33,997 nt of DNA from Paulinella micropora. Its lineage: Eukaryota > Cercozoa > Imbricatea > Euglyphida. A program made the position numbers and the translations under genes. The DNA is taken from the NCBI GenBank assembly GCA_009731375.1, contig BJOX01000106.1, forward strand, positions 799,686 through 833,682. Direction: 5' to 3'. Positions 1-9,461 of this stretch are shown here, in pieces. The notes beneath the pieces are model-generated. The model saw only the letters and a program-made list of their open reading frames with translations. It did no database searches and was not told the origin of the DNA. How positions within the stretch are numbered: the first letter of the stretch is position 1; each line of letters begins with the position of its first letter.

Positions 1-203
1 GCGTTGGCGATGCGATGGAGAGTGTGTGTAATGCGTGAGGCAGGTTCTGGTGACGCTGGGGGTGCTGGCGGGCGCCCAAGGGCATAAGCGACGCGGCAGC
101 GTCCAGTGACACCGGCGGAAATGCGTGTAGTGTGTGTTGCAGATACCGCCGATGCTATTTGCATGGACGGGCGCTTTCCTCGGCGTAAAGAGGCGCGGCG
201 GTG
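1..203 (+). other. Region upstream of the LINE reading frame
   Basis: This is GC-rich, non-repetitive DNA directly before the LINE frame. The LINE frame is closed by a TAA at 186-188, so the coding region cannot extend further upstream. No other long frame or promoter motif is visible. It is probably the LINE 5' untranslated region or the end of an upstream ORF cut by the window edge. The true 5' end of the element cannot be seen. Confidence 0.4.
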
Positions 204-3200
204 ATGGCCAGCGACATTGGCCGTCTACTACTCTCAATGGATTACAAATACGCGAAGCACGGAGCTACCACTGTGGCCCTTATGGGACAAGGTAGAATCG
301 CCGAAGACCTGGACAATCCCCGTGGGAATGCCTCTTCGACGGGCTCTGGCCCGATGTCCCAGGATGGGAGGATGAGGGCTCGCGTATATGACGGAATTCC
401 TGAACCACGTGGAGAGGCTATCTTAGCTGCGCCTCATCCTTCCTCCCCAAACCTGGCACACGGGTCGGCGCTTCAACATAAGGCGAGCGGCGCTATATGG
501 CAGATGGCACCGCCGCCTCGACGGTACCGGCGGGTAGATCGGTACGACAAGGACGGGCGTAATCTGATTGTCTGGGGGCTCTCAGAACGCGCCAATCTAC
601 AGGAGATCGCCTCCAAAATGAGCGGTCTTGGTCTGGTGGTCCCGGTAATGGAGTGGCAAGGCCAGCGAATGTCTCGTCACCTGGAGCTGGTCTACGAGGA
701 CGATGACAGCAGGCAGACGGCGTTGCAGCAACTCAAACATCTCAAATTCTTCGGCAGAGGGGTCAATGTGGCCCTTGGGCGCAGGTTCAGGGACAGGGAA
801 CGTGTCCGAAGGCTTATTCGCATCCATCTGCGTGGGGAAGCGGCGGTCCGGAAGGAGGAAGCTGCGACGGGATATCGCGTCTTGCCTCTGCATGAAGAAT
901 GTGTCGATGATGTGCAGGTGGTGTCTTCGGAATTGGCTGCCGATGCACCTAAGTGTGTGTCTGAGTGTGCTGATGTGCATGTGGTGCCCCTGCATTCGGC
1001 GGCCAGTGCAGTGGGGGACCAACCTGCGCAAGCACCTGCAGAGGGGGGCAGCACGAGGGCGGAAGCCAAGCGCGGCCGTCGGGTCCGGAAACGAGCCAAG
1101 AAGCACCGCTCCAAGCAGTTCGATACCGGCTTCAAGCTACTCGTCGCGAGTCACAACTGGCAGGGTAAAACGGGATACGACAACGTAGGCACGGCGGAAT
1201 GGGCATCATTCTACAAGCACGAGGGCTGGCTAGTCATCGGGGCTCAGGAGCACCGCATGGGCAAGAAGCAACTTTCCAAATGCAGCCTGGATGGATTCCG
1301 GATTTTTGGAAAACCTGCGGAGGTCAGCGAGAAAAATCGCTGCAAGGGTGGGGTTCTATTCGCGGTGGCTAACTTCCTTGGTCCGTATTGCAACCTGGTG
1401 TCAGCCCCCGTCGACCACCGGCAGCAAGTGTGGCTGCGTATCGCCTCGGGTGTTACCGGCGCTCAGGATATCTATGTGGGCAACGGCTACTTTCCCCAGG
1501 AAACGCAGGAAGAAGAGTCGTCAGAGGCGTATGCGGCCTGGCAGGCAGCTATAGCTTTTTTTGGAGCCAAAGGTCTTGTGGTCACGGTGGCGGATGCCAA
1601 CGCGAAGCTCGGGCCGGCATGCAGCCGAAAAGAGGAGGGCATCGTCGGTCAGCACGGGGAGGTCGATGATAAGGGAGCACCGGTACGTTCGGAGAACGGC
1701 AAGAGACTCGCGGCTGTCCTCGTCGCTACGGGCCTGCGAAATCTGAGCGGCTTCTCGTGCCCAGTGGAAGGGTCCTACTGGTGGTCCCGGCGTGAGCAGC
1801 GCGGCATGGGCACAGGCAAGCACCTCCTCGATTACATCTGCGCGTCGCCTGGCTTGGCATCTGGAGCAAAGTTCGGAGTATGCGAAGATGATCTTGATAC
1901 GGACCACAAGGCAGTATGGGCCGAACTGACGTGGAGCGGCCAGCGCCGGCCAAAGCGGGCTGCGAAACCTTACAGGTCCTTTCGTGTTGATAAGCTTATT
2001 GGTGCTGGTGTCTCGGGTAATGATCACGCTGCGAAGCAAGCGCTGGATTATCTACGCGACAAGTTCGATGACGTATTCCAGCATTGCCTACAGAAGCTTG
2101 GAGTGCATCAGCTGCCTGAGCTTGACCTATCGGGTGGTGCCGACAGCCAACGGGTGGTAGATGACGTCACCGAGCGAGTGGCGCAGTCCTTCCGAATGGC
2201 GGCGCACCGGGTCCTTGGCTCCAGATGTATACGACCCCGTTTCACCAACAATTGGTTCGACGGGGAGCTAAAGGAGCTCATTCAGCAGCGCCGGGAGGCC
2301 TACGCAGCATACAGGAGGGATGAATCGAATGCGGAAGCCCGTCTGAATTGGCTACGGCTCCGCAAGCAAATTCGGAAGGCAACTCGGGCCAAGAAGTCCG
2401 CCTCCTTCAAGCAAGTGCAGGAAGAAGCGGTCAAATGTCAACGCGAGCAATCCTCAAAGCGCTTTTGGCTACTCGCGAAGCGGCTTGGCGGGGCACGCAG
2501 AACGAAGGTCTCCGCGCCGGTGCAAAGGGAGGATGGCTCACTGGCGTGTACGCTGCCGGAAAAGGTCGCTCGGTGGGAGGAATTTCGGAAAAATTCGGTG
2601 AAGCCACGGGAAAATCCGGCAAGTGCGGCTGTTGTGGTGGAGTGCTGTGCAGAAGCAGGCTCGCTGGAGTGGGAGGAAGCCGAAGCTAAGCGGCAGTTCC
2701 ACTGGAACGATCGCTTCAGAGATGAGGTGGCCCGGGCTATGAAGGAGCACGAAGTAGGTGAAGACACTTGCGAAGAGCTGGACAAGCCGTTCACGCAAGA
2801 GGAGGTCCTTGCAAGGCAACGTGCCCTGAATAACCACAAAGCTTGTGGCGAGGACAAAGTGAAGAACGAGATGCTCAAGTATGGCGGCGCCTACATCAAT
2901 GGCTACTTAACGCAGTACTTCAACTGGATTCGAGAAGCCGAGAGGACTCCAAAAGCTTGGGGCAAGGGAATCATCGTCAATATCCCCAAGGGTGGGGATC
3001 CTACGGATCCTGACAACTGGAGGGATATCTCGATTATTAGTTGCCTTGGTAAGCTGTATCTGTCCTTATTAGCTACTCGTCTAACGCTCTTCGTGGATGG
3101 CCCGGATAAGCTACGTCCAGAGCAGGGAGGCTTCCGCCCGGGGCGTCGCACTACGGATCAGGTCTTTACCCTTTGGCAGAGGTTGAAGGGGCGTCAGCAG

Positions 3201-5312
3201 CAGAAGCGGGAGTCGTATGTCCTGTTCGTCGATCTACGCAAGGCTTTCCCGTCTGTTTGGAGAGATGGCCTATTTGAGAGGCTCTGGAAGCTGGGTGTAA
3301 GGGGCAAGTTCTGGCGCACGCTACGCAGGTGCTACGAGCAGACTTCGTCGCAAGTGCTAGTTGATGGAGCACTCACCCCCGAAGTACTGGAGGGTGTAGG
3401 CGTCCAACAGGGGTCCCCTCTCTCTCCCACACTCTTCAACGTCTTTATGGATGAGCTGTGTGATCGGCTGGCGAGTGCCCTCAAGATCACGGATGTGAAG
3501 CGGCTGAACGACATCAAGGCACTTCTATACGCGGACGACGTGGCCCTCATCGCTCACAGTCGCACCGAGCTCCAGAAGATGGTCAATGTTGTGGCCAAGT
3601 TCGCGGAAGATTACCGGCTGGAAGTCAACTTGAAGCCCGGCAAGACGGAAATCATGCCCATTTACACGTCGAGCAAGGCGAAACGACCAAGTATCAGGGA
3701 GCGAGGTGAGCCCGTGGTGTGGTTTCGCGGCCAGAAGCTTTGTGTCACCAGTCAGTACAAGTACCTGGGAGTGGTTATCACCGACGACCTGAAGTGGAAG
3801 GAGCAGGCCCTGCGGGCTACGCGTGTCACTGAAGTCGCCACCGCAGGTTGGTACTCTTTGTGGTGTGCAGGTGAGATACAAGCTAGGTATCGTCTCATGT
3901 GCTGGAATCAACTTGTGGGGGCCAAGCTGAAGTACGCCTTCGATGTCTGGCGTGCCCCCGTATCGCAGCTCACCAAGCTGGAGGCAGCAATGCTGCGCCC
4001 CATGAGGATGATTCTCGGCATCAGCCCTAAGACAAGCAAGTGGATTACACTCTTTCTGGCGCGCTCTTTGAGTGCGGAGCGTTTGCGGCGGGCGGCGCAA
4101 CTGAAGTTCTATGGACGGCTGCGTGTTCTACCGGAGAAGCGATTTCCTGTCATCGCATCTCAAGTCAAATCCGACTGGACTGCGGAGGCCGAAGGCGCTA
4201 TCAGGGACTCAATGGATCTACAACAAGGGCTTCAGGAGCTCCTAAATAGCTCAGAGAAGGACCTCGAGGGTTGGTGTTCGACTGTGGACAAGTGGGCCCT
4301 TCAGCAGGACGTCAAGATGGTGCAGCAACTGATGTGGGACAAGCGAGAGGCAGGCAGCGATCTTACTGATGGCCTGCGAGTCATCCTAAGACAAGTCTTT
4401 GGAACTAAGGAGTTCCCAAGATGGGTAGCCCTTGATGATGCGCATTATAATCTGCTTCGGAGAAGGTTGCTCAGCTGCAACAACCGCCTTCGGTTGTACC
4501 GCAGCAAGTTGGTCAGTGGCATGTCCCCTCGCTGCTTCTGTTGTCATGATGATGTCAATGAGTCCCTTGCGCACTTCTTATGGGATTGCCCCATGCATGA
4601 GGGGAGACGTAAGCAGCTGTTGCTGAGTATGCAGAGGCTCGGTGGCATGGCTGTGGGGGGTGCTGAGGGGGATGGAGGGAGTGAGGAGGGTGGTGAGGTC
4701 GTAGGCGGTGAGGTTGTGGTGGAGGATGTGTTGCTTGGGCGGGAGCGGGAGGGCTCTGTGCGGCAGGGTTGGGATGATATGTCGCCTGTGGATCAATCAC
4801 GATTGTTTTGTAAGCTTTTTCAGGGGAAGTCGCGCTTCCGCAGTAACTTTAGGCTTGCTGCGTTGTTAGGGGTTACAGCGTTGCGTCCCCCTCCAAAGTT
4901 GGATGTGTTGTTTGGATCATATGTGTCTGAGTGTTGGTCTGCTAGGGAGGGTAAAAGGGAGGAGCTTGGGGTGGAGGATGGGGGCGAGGAGGTGATTGAC
5001 CTCACTGAGGTTCCATCAGCTTCTGTCCCACCCTCTCCCCCAAGTGACGTTGATGTTGCGCGGCGCGGCCGTCCGCGCAGTGTGGACGTCCTGGCTAGAG
5101 AGAGGGGTTCGGGAGCGCAGCGTAGTGTCTCCGAGTTCTTCTCTTCAGCTAACACCCTCGCATCTAGCTCTTCATGCACTTCACAGCCCCCATCTGCCCC
5201 TGCTGTTGCTGTTGCTGCTATGTCTGTTTGGTGTTCTGACAATGCGTTGGGATCGGCTGACCCCGGTGACCCAATGGAGGCACATGTCCAGGATCTGGAT
5301 CTGATGCTATAG
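204..5312 (+). CDS. APE-type LINE polyprotein: endonuclease, reverse transcriptase, zinc knuckle
   Basis: Intact frame of 1702 codons from the first ATG after the in-frame TAA at 186; a GTG precedes it. Residues about 110-210 resemble the RRM-like part of LINE ORF1 proteins (NLIVWGLSE). Residues about 310-575 form an AP-endonuclease-like domain: N318, E349 (GAQEHRM), D464/N466, D543 (LLDYICAS), D567-H568. Reverse transcriptase motifs follow: NWRDISIISCLGK, EQGGFRPGRRTTDQ, motif A VLFVDLRKAF (D1010), motif B QQGSPLSPTLFN, motif C YADD (1109-1112), then NLKPGKTEIM and KYLGVVI. A CX2CX9HX4C knuckle (C1444, C1447, H1457, C1462) follows. The tail is low-complexity and acidic. In this family the endonuclease nicks target DNA and the RT primes on it. 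No frameshift is visible, so the copy may be recent. The clade is unassigned. Confidence 0.94.
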   Translation: MASDIGRLLLSMDYKYAKHGATTVALMGQGRIAEDLDNPRGNASSTGSGPMSQDGRMRARVYDGIPEPRGEAILAAPHPSSPNLAHGSALQHKASGAIWQMAPPPRRYRRVDRYDKDGRNLIVWGLSERANLQEIASKMSGLGLVVPVMEWQGQRMSRHLELVYEDDDSRQTALQQLKHLKFFGRGVNVALGRRFRDRERVRRLIRIHLRGEAAVRKEEAATGYRVLPLHEECVDDVQVVSSELAADAPKCVSECADVHVVPLHSAASAVGDQPAQAPAEGGSTRAEAKRGRRVRKRAKKHRSKQFDTGFKLLVASHNWQGKTGYDNVGTAEWASFYKHEGWLVIGAQEHRMGKKQLSKCSLDGFRIFGKPAEVSEKNRCKGGVLFAVANFLGPYCNLVSAPVDHRQQVWLRIASGVTGAQDIYVGNGYFPQETQEEESSEAYAAWQAAIAFFGAKGLVVTVADANAKLGPACSRKEEGIVGQHGEVDDKGAPVRSENGKRLAAVLVATGLRNLSGFSCPVEGSYWWSRREQRGMGTGKHLLDYICASPGLASGAKFGVCEDDLDTDHKAVWAELTWSGQRRPKRAAKPYRSFRVDKLIGAGVSGNDHAAKQALDYLRDKFDDVFQHCLQKLGVHQLPELDLSGGADSQRVVDDVTERVAQSFRMAAHRVLGSRCIRPRFTNNWFDGELKELIQQRREAYAAYRRDESNAEARLNWLRLRKQIRKATRAKKSASFKQVQEEAVKCQREQSSKRFWLLAKRLGGARRTKVSAPVQREDGSLACTLPEKVARWEEFRKNSVKPRENPASAAVVVECCAEAGSLEWEEAEAKRQFHWNDRFRDEVARAMKEHEVGEDTCEELDKPFTQEEVLARQRALNNHKACGEDKVKNEMLKYGGAYINGYLTQYFNWIREAERTPKAWGKGIIVNIPKGGDPTDPDNWRDISIISCLGKLYLSLLATRLTLFVDGPDKLRPEQGGFRPGRRTTDQVFTLWQRLKGRQQQKRESYVLFVDLRKAFPSVWRDGLFERLWKLGVRGKFWRTLRRCYEQTSSQVLVDGALTPEVLEGVGVQQGSPLSPTLFNVFMDELCDRLASALKITDVKRLNDIKALLYADDVALIAHSRTELQKMVNVVAKFAEDYRLEVNLKPGKTEIMPIYTSSKAKRPSIRERGEPVVWFRGQKLCVTSQYKYLGVVITDDLKWKEQALRATRVTEVATAGWYSLWCAGEIQARYRLMCWNQLVGAKLKYAFDVWRAPVSQLTKLEAAMLRPMRMILGISPKTSKWITLFLARSLSAERLRRAAQLKFYGRLRVLPEKRFPVIASQVKSDWTAEAEGAIRDSMDLQQGLQELLNSSEKDLEGWCSTVDKWALQQDVKMVQQLMWDKREAGSDLTDGLRVILRQVFGTKEFPRWVALDDAHYNLLRRRLLSCNNRLRLYRSKLVSGMSPRCFCCHDDVNESLAHFLWDCPMHEGRRKQLLLSMQRLGGMAVGGAEGDGGSEEGGEVVGGEVVVEDVLLGREREGSVRQGWDDMSPVDQSRLFCKLFQGKSRFRSNFRLAALLGVTALRPPPKLDVLFGSYVSECWSAREGKREELGVEDGGEEVIDLTEVPSASVPPSPPSDVDVARRGRPRSVDVLARERGSGAQRSVSEFFSSANTLASSSSCTSQPPSAPAVAVAAMSVWCSDNALGSADPGDPMEAHVQDLDLML

Positions 5313-5321
5313 TCTGAGGAA
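5265..5321 (+). other. LINE 3' end related to both SINE families
   Basis: The last codons and short 3' untranslated region of the LINE contain AATGGAGG followed by CACATG, and end in GAGGAAGC before the (TTA)n tail. Positions 5265-5291 match SINE family A (6139-6165 in copy 1) at 22 of 27 ungapped positions by eye, and both tails end GAG(G)AAGC..CTATTATT. Family B shares AATGGAGG and GCACATG with an 8-bp insertion between them. This is probably the reverse transcriptase recognition segment. Confidence 0.75.
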
Positions 5322-5389
5322 GCCTATTATTATTATTATTATTATTATTACTACTACTACTACTACTACTACTACTATTACTATTATTA

Positions 5390-5423
<34 letters not shown>

Positions 5424-5424
5424 G

Positions 5425-5455
<31 letters not shown>
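5322..5455 (+). repeat. (TTA)n / (CTA)n tail of the LINE
   Basis: Trinucleotide array of mostly ATT with an ACT block, directly after the LINE 3' end. It is best read as the LINE tail, extended by slippage or later insertions. The next retroposon begins inside it. Confidence 0.85.
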
Positions 5456-5627
5456 GGGAGTACATAGGCCTTGGTCCTTTTCAATGGGCTGATTGGTATA
5501 AAGCTCCTAGAGTAATGTTCTATGCAGTCACTTCCTTTATTCCACCGATTGGTGTGGAGACTTTCCTTATGGAATGGAGGACTGGATGCACATGGCCTTT
5601 TGGCTCAGCAATTGGCAGGAGATACAC
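5456..5627 (+). mobile_element. Short retroposon family B, copy 1
   Basis: A 172-bp unit begins GGGAGTACATAGGCC directly after TTA repeats and ends GGCAGGAGATACAC directly before TTA repeats. Four copies occur here, all + strand. Its last 60 bp resemble the LINE and SINE A 3' ends. It has one imperfect A-box-like match (TGGTATAAAGC) and no B box, so it may be a SINE of another origin or a LINE 3' fragment. Confidence 0.75.
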
Positions 5628-5679
<52 letters not shown>

Positions 5680-5681
5680 TA
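5628..5681 (+). repeat. (TTA)n tail of family B copy 1
   Basis: Pure ATT array between two family B copies. It serves both as the tail of the first and as the insertion site of the second. Confidence 0.85.
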
Positions 5682-5853
5682 GGGAGTACATAGGCCTTGG
5701 TCCTTTTCAATGGGCTGATTGGTATAAAGCTCCTAGAGTAATGTTCTATGCCGTCACTTCCTTTATTCCACCGATTGGTGTGGAGACTTTCCTTATGGAA
5801 TGGAGGACTGGATGCACATGGCCTTTTGGCTCAGCAATTGGCAGGAGATACAC
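5682..5853 (+). mobile_element. Short retroposon family B, copy 2
   Basis: Nearly identical to copy 1; a clear difference is GCCGTCACTT in place of GCAGTCACTT. It is in the same orientation and sits between TTA arrays. Confidence 0.75.
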
Positions 5854-5889
<36 letters not shown>

Positions 5890-5928
5890 TACTATTACTA
5901 TTACTATTACTATTATTATTATTATTAT

Positions 5929-6188
5929 GGACACCGTGATAGCCCAGTGGTCAAGTTCTACCATCTGGGCCCTGTCGCCAGTTCGATTCCCGTCGGTGCC
6001 ACCAGTATTTTCATTGAACATACCGATCCGTCTGGACCAGTATTTTCATTGAACATACCGGCCCGTCTGGAAGTGTTGGAACTGCCCTTGCGGGGGTGTC
6101 ATTAGAGCTTATCGTCAATTCTTCGTACTCCCCTCACGGGTGAGACGATGGAGGCGCATGTGCAGAAATGCATCAGCCATTGACAGAG

Positions 6189-6191
<3 letters not shown>
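5929..6191 (+). mobile_element. tRNA-derived SINE family A, copy 1
   Basis: A full-length unit starts GGACACCGTG directly after TTA repeats. The A box (TAGCCCAGTGG, 5940-5950) fits TRGYNNARNNG and the B box (GTTCGATTC, 5981-5989) fits GWTCRANNC. The tRNA-like head ends in GGTGCCACCA. The body holds a 35-bp tandem duplication containing ACCAGTATTTTCATTG, and the LINE-like tail runs 6139-6191. RNA polymerase III transcription and LINE-dependent movement are inferred from the family type. The junction with the tail reads AAGTATT instead of the usual AAGCACTATT. Confidence 0.9.
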
Positions 6192-6254
<63 letters not shown>

Positions 6255-6259
6255 CATTG

Positions 6260-6291
<32 letters not shown>

Positions 6292-6301
6292 GTTATTGTC
6301 A

Positions 6302-6338
<37 letters not shown>

Positions 6339-6355
6339 CATTATTATCATTATTA

Positions 6356-6420
<65 letters not shown>
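6192..6420 (+). repeat. (TTA)n tail of SINE A copy 1
   Basis: About 230 bp of ATT repeat with scattered ATC and GTC interruptions. The long open frames of poly-Leu, poly-Tyr or poly-Ile across it are repeat artefacts. Confidence 0.85.
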
Positions 6421-6432
6421 GCTTCGTGGTAG

Positions 6433-6465
6433 CCGTCATACCTGAAACAGACTCCGATGCACCAG
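6433..6465 (+). CDS. Candidate 33-nt exon, repeated downstream
   Basis: The segment lies between GGTAG and GTCAGC, so it could be spliced as a 33-nt exon with phase-1 borders (reading VIPETDSDAP). The exon end plus the GTCAGC donor is repeated at 6785-6815 and in diverged form at 7696-7717, each followed by GAT repeats. That matches the exon-edge copying seen further along. The acceptor is poor and the link to the later exon chain is not shown. Confidence 0.3.
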
Positions 6466-6472
6466 GTCAGCT

Positions 6473-6515
<43 letters not shown>

Positions 6516-6516
6516 A

Positions 6517-6551
<35 letters not shown>

Positions 6552-6825
6552 TGATGATGAATGATGATGATAATGATGATGAATGATGATATGTCATACC
6601 TGAATGATGATGATAATGATGATAATTATGATGAATGATGATGAATGATGATGATGAATGATGATGATGAATGATGATGATAATGATGATGATAATGATG
6701 ATGAATGATGATGATAATGATGATGATAATGATGATGAATAATCATGAATGATGATGATGAATGATGATGATGAATGATGATCTGTCATACCTGAAACAG
6801 ACTCCGATGCACCAGGTCAGCTTGG

Positions 6826-6868
<43 letters not shown>

Positions 6869-6901
6869 AATGATGAATATGATGATGAATGATGATGATG
6901 A

Positions 6902-6933
<32 letters not shown>

Positions 6934-7757
6934 AATGATGATGAATGATGATCTGTCATACCTGAATGATGATGATAATGATGATAATGATGATGAATGA
7001 TGATGATAATGATGATGAATGATGATGATAATGATGATGATGATGATGATAATGATGATGATAATGATGATAATGATGATGATAATGATGATAATGATGA
7101 TGATAATGATGATAATGATGATGCTGATGATGATGATGACGATGATAATGATGATACTGATGATGATAATGATGATGATAATGATGATGATAATGATGAT
7201 GATAATGATGATAATGATGATAATGATCATAATGATGATAATGATGATAATGATGATGATGATGATGATAATAATAATGACGATGATAATGATGATAATG
7301 ATGATAATGATGATAATGATGATGATGATAATGATGATAATGATGATAATGATGATGATAATGATGATAATGATGATGATGATGATGATGATAATGATGA
7401 CGATAATGATGATAATGATGATGATAATGATGATAATGATGATGATGATGATAATAATGATGATGATAATGATGATAATGATGATAATGATGATGATGAT
7501 GATGATGATAATGATGATGATAATGATGATGATGATGATGATGATAATGATGATGACAATGATGATGATAATGATGATGATGATGATGATGATGATAATG
7601 ATGATGATAATGATGATAATGATGATGATAATGATGATGATAATGATGATAATGATGATGATGATGATGATGATGATGATAATTATGATAATGATGAAAC
7701 GGACTGCCATGCGCCAGGTCAGCTCCTCACCCCCCTTATCCCAACAGTTTATTTCAG

Positions 7758-7790
<33 letters not shown>

Positions 7791-7807
7791 GGTGGTGGTG
7801 ATGATGG

Positions 7808-7851
<44 letters not shown>

Positions 7852-7873
7852 GTGATGGTGGTGGTGGTGGTGG

Positions 7874-7907
<34 letters not shown>

Positions 7908-7950
7908 GGTGATGATGATGATGATGATGATGATAATAATGATGATGATG
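6473..7950 (+). repeat. (GAT)n / (GATGATAAT)n microsatellite with embedded exon-end copies
   Basis: About 1.5 kb of GAT-type repeat, with a GGT-rich part at 7770-7920. It contains copies of a 31-bp segment ending in ACCAG then GTCAGC at 6785-6815 and 7696-7717, and short relics at 6593-6604 and 6955-6965. Frames through it (poly-Asp, poly-His, poly-Met) are simple-repeat artefacts. Confidence 0.85.
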
Positions 7951-7978
7951 ATGATTGATGGTGCTTGTTTTAAATACG

Positions 7979-8238
7979 CCACCTGAAAGTTCGGGCCTCG
8001 GGTGTGCATACACGGCCACCCCAGGCAGGGAAAAGGGCTTGCTCTCATCGTCATCCACCACCACCACCACCACCATCATCATCATCCATCATCATCCATC
8101 ATCATCCATCATCATCCATAATCATACATAAGGATCACCATCCATCATCCATCATCCATCATCATCCATCATCATCCATTACACCCGTGAAAATTCGTGC
8201 TGCGGGTGTGCAACAGAGCCACCCCACGCCAGCTTTTA
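7979..8238 (+). repeat. Diverged 50-bp direct repeat around (ATC)n
   Basis: The segment after CCACCTGAAA at about 7980-8030 and that after CACCCGTGAAAA at about 8182-8235 share TGAAA, TTCG, CGGGTGTGCA, ACA and GCCACCCCA in the same order. Between them lies (ATC)n/(CATC)n. No coding assignment. Confidence 0.6.
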
Positions 8239-8283
8239 TCGGTCACCTCCACAAAATGTGGTCAGGTTACCAATAAAACTACA

Positions 8284-8370
8284 TATGCGGCGCGCCAAAT
8301 TTGGCGTGTTTTGCGGGCTCGCCGGCCCGGCTCGCCCGCAAAACACGTCAAATTTGTGGCTAGCCGCATA
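8284..8370. repeat. 87-bp inverted repeat
   Basis: Arms of about 36 bp, starting TATGCGGC and ending GCCGCATA, pair with a few mismatches around a GC-rich loop of about 15 nt. Each arm includes GTGTTTTGCGGGC or its complement. It could be a small fold-back element or an RNA hairpin. No target duplication is clear. Confidence 0.8.
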
Positions 8371-8430
8371 ATATACTATTTCCGGCCTGTTATCGCTCGT
8401 AAGTGTTATCCCGGGAAGGGTGAAGGGACT

Positions 8431-8529
8431 ATGAAGATCTCCCGGCGATCCACCCCAAATGATGGTGGTGATAAGAAAGGACTATCAACATGGGTTGGCT
8501 CTTTCGCACTGGAAACCCGAAATTGCTTG
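8431..8529 (+). CDS. Candidate coding segment beginning with ATG
   Basis: An open frame from ATG at 8431 reads MKISRRSTPNDGGDKKG and reaches a TAG at 8536. GT sites occur at 8468 (GTGATA, which would leave phase 1, matching exon 1) and at 8530 (GTAGCG, next to the TAGG microsatellite). It may be the first exon of the downstream gene, but neither donor is convincing. Confidence 0.3.
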
Positions 8530-8535
8530 GTAGCG

Positions 8536-8558
8536 TAGGTAGGTAGGTAGGTAGGTAG

Positions 8559-8619
<61 letters not shown>

Positions 8620-8650
8620 CTGTAGCTGTAGCTGTAGCTGTAGCTGTAGC

Positions 8651-8728
<78 letters not shown>

Positions 8729-8733
8729 TTTAG

Positions 8734-8772
<39 letters not shown>

Positions 8773-8775
8773 TTG
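8536..8775. repeat. (TAGG)n, (TAG)n, (TAGCTG)n and (TTG)n microsatellites
   Basis: Consecutive simple repeats: TAGG, then TAG with a CTGTAG insert, then TTG. No gene is seen here or in 8776-8890. Confidence 0.9.
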
Positions 8776-8898
8776 TTGTCGTCGTCATCGTTAGAACGAG
8801 CCTGACATAACACTATGTAAAAAAGCTAGCGACTAGTATTATTCTGTGTTGCTCGTTATTCTTGTCTGTTGAGCAAATATTTTTCTCTCTTGCCTGCC

Positions 8899-8900
<2 letters not shown>

Positions 8901-8986
<86 letters not shown>
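8901..8986 (+). repeat. (GATA)n microsatellite ending at a candidate acceptor
   Basis: A pure GATA array whose last GATAG would supply the AG acceptor of candidate exon 1. It lacks a pyrimidine tract, so this acceptor is unusual. Confidence 0.8.
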
Positions 8987-8988
<2 letters not shown>

Positions 8989-9055
8989 TCTCCAAGTGCG
9001 AAAAGCCCTCCTGCATGCTCAACAAGTCCTCTCAAAAGGCCAGAAACATCTACCT
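8987..9055 (+). CDS. Exon 1 of microsatellite-intron gene (candidate)
   Basis: A 69-nt unique segment between GATAG and GTATAT. In the frame that fits its neighbours it enters and leaves in phase 1 and reads SPSAKSPPACSTSPLK and so on. A second frame is also open (FSKCEKPSC...), so the frame is not certain. Joining to exon 2 forms a TTG codon. It is probably not the true first exon, because it has no start codon. Confidence 0.4.
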
Positions 9056-9164
9056 GTATATTTATAAATAGGGGGTGGGGGGGGGGGAGAGGATTTTTTT
9101 TTCTCATGCTACAAGTATACAGAGAAAGGGAGAAATACACAGGTTACGGTCTGTCTGTCTGTCT

Positions 9165-9308
9165 CACATAAAAGCATTCACTGCCAATTACCTAGGTAAT
9201 TACCCTTGTTGTGGTTAGCTTCCCGGGGAAATTCCGAAACTCAGGGAATTTTCCCCGGGAACATCAAGGGTAATTACCTAGGTAATTGGCGGTAAATGCT
9301 TTTATGTG
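9165..9308. repeat. 144-bp near-perfect inverted repeat
   Basis: Both ends read CACATAAAAGCATT in opposite orientation. Arms of about 65 bp pair through AATTACCTAGGTAATTACCC and CCCGGGGAA with few mismatches and almost no loop. It lies in the intron before exon 2. A fold-back or MITE-like element is likely; no target duplication is identified. Confidence 0.85.
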
Positions 9309-9351
9309 GATCTATGTATAGAACATGGGCGCAAACATTACTTCTACGCAG

Positions 9352-9405
9352 TGGATGAGAACACCTTCGAGGTGGTGTTTAAAACCTTGCAGCATGATAC
9401 TCTAG
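9352..9405 (+). CDS. Exon 2 of microsatellite-intron gene
   Basis: 54 nt after ACTTCTACGCAG and before GTCCTA, phase 1 at both ends, reading DENTFEVVFKTLQHDTL. A longer form from 9322 (after GTATAG) is also open and in phase. A second copy lies at 9665-9718. Joining exon 3 gives GAC. Not recognised by family. Confidence 0.55.
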   Translation, partial: WMRTPSRWCLKPCSMIL

Positions 9406-9437
9406 GTCCTACATGCAGACACACATGCATACTTCAG

Positions 9438-9461
9438 ACTCGCTTTCGCGTCATCAGCCTC

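Noticed and set aside
597-2039. Minus-strand and alternate-frame ORFs inside the LINE
   Set aside because: They overlap the catalytic frame in GC-rich coding DNA and show no motifs of their own.
5453-5458. TTAGGG as telomeric repeat
   Set aside because: It is a single occurrence made by a TTA array meeting the GGGAG start of family B.
5929-6004. Functional tRNA gene
   Set aside because: The boxes fit, but the cloverleaf stems do not pair well and the unit continues into a SINE body and LINE-like tail in many copies.
6817-8085. Long minus-strand frame of poly-Ile and poly-His, and plus-strand poly-Asp/Asn
   Set aside because: These are translations of the (GAT)n array with no unique coding sequence.
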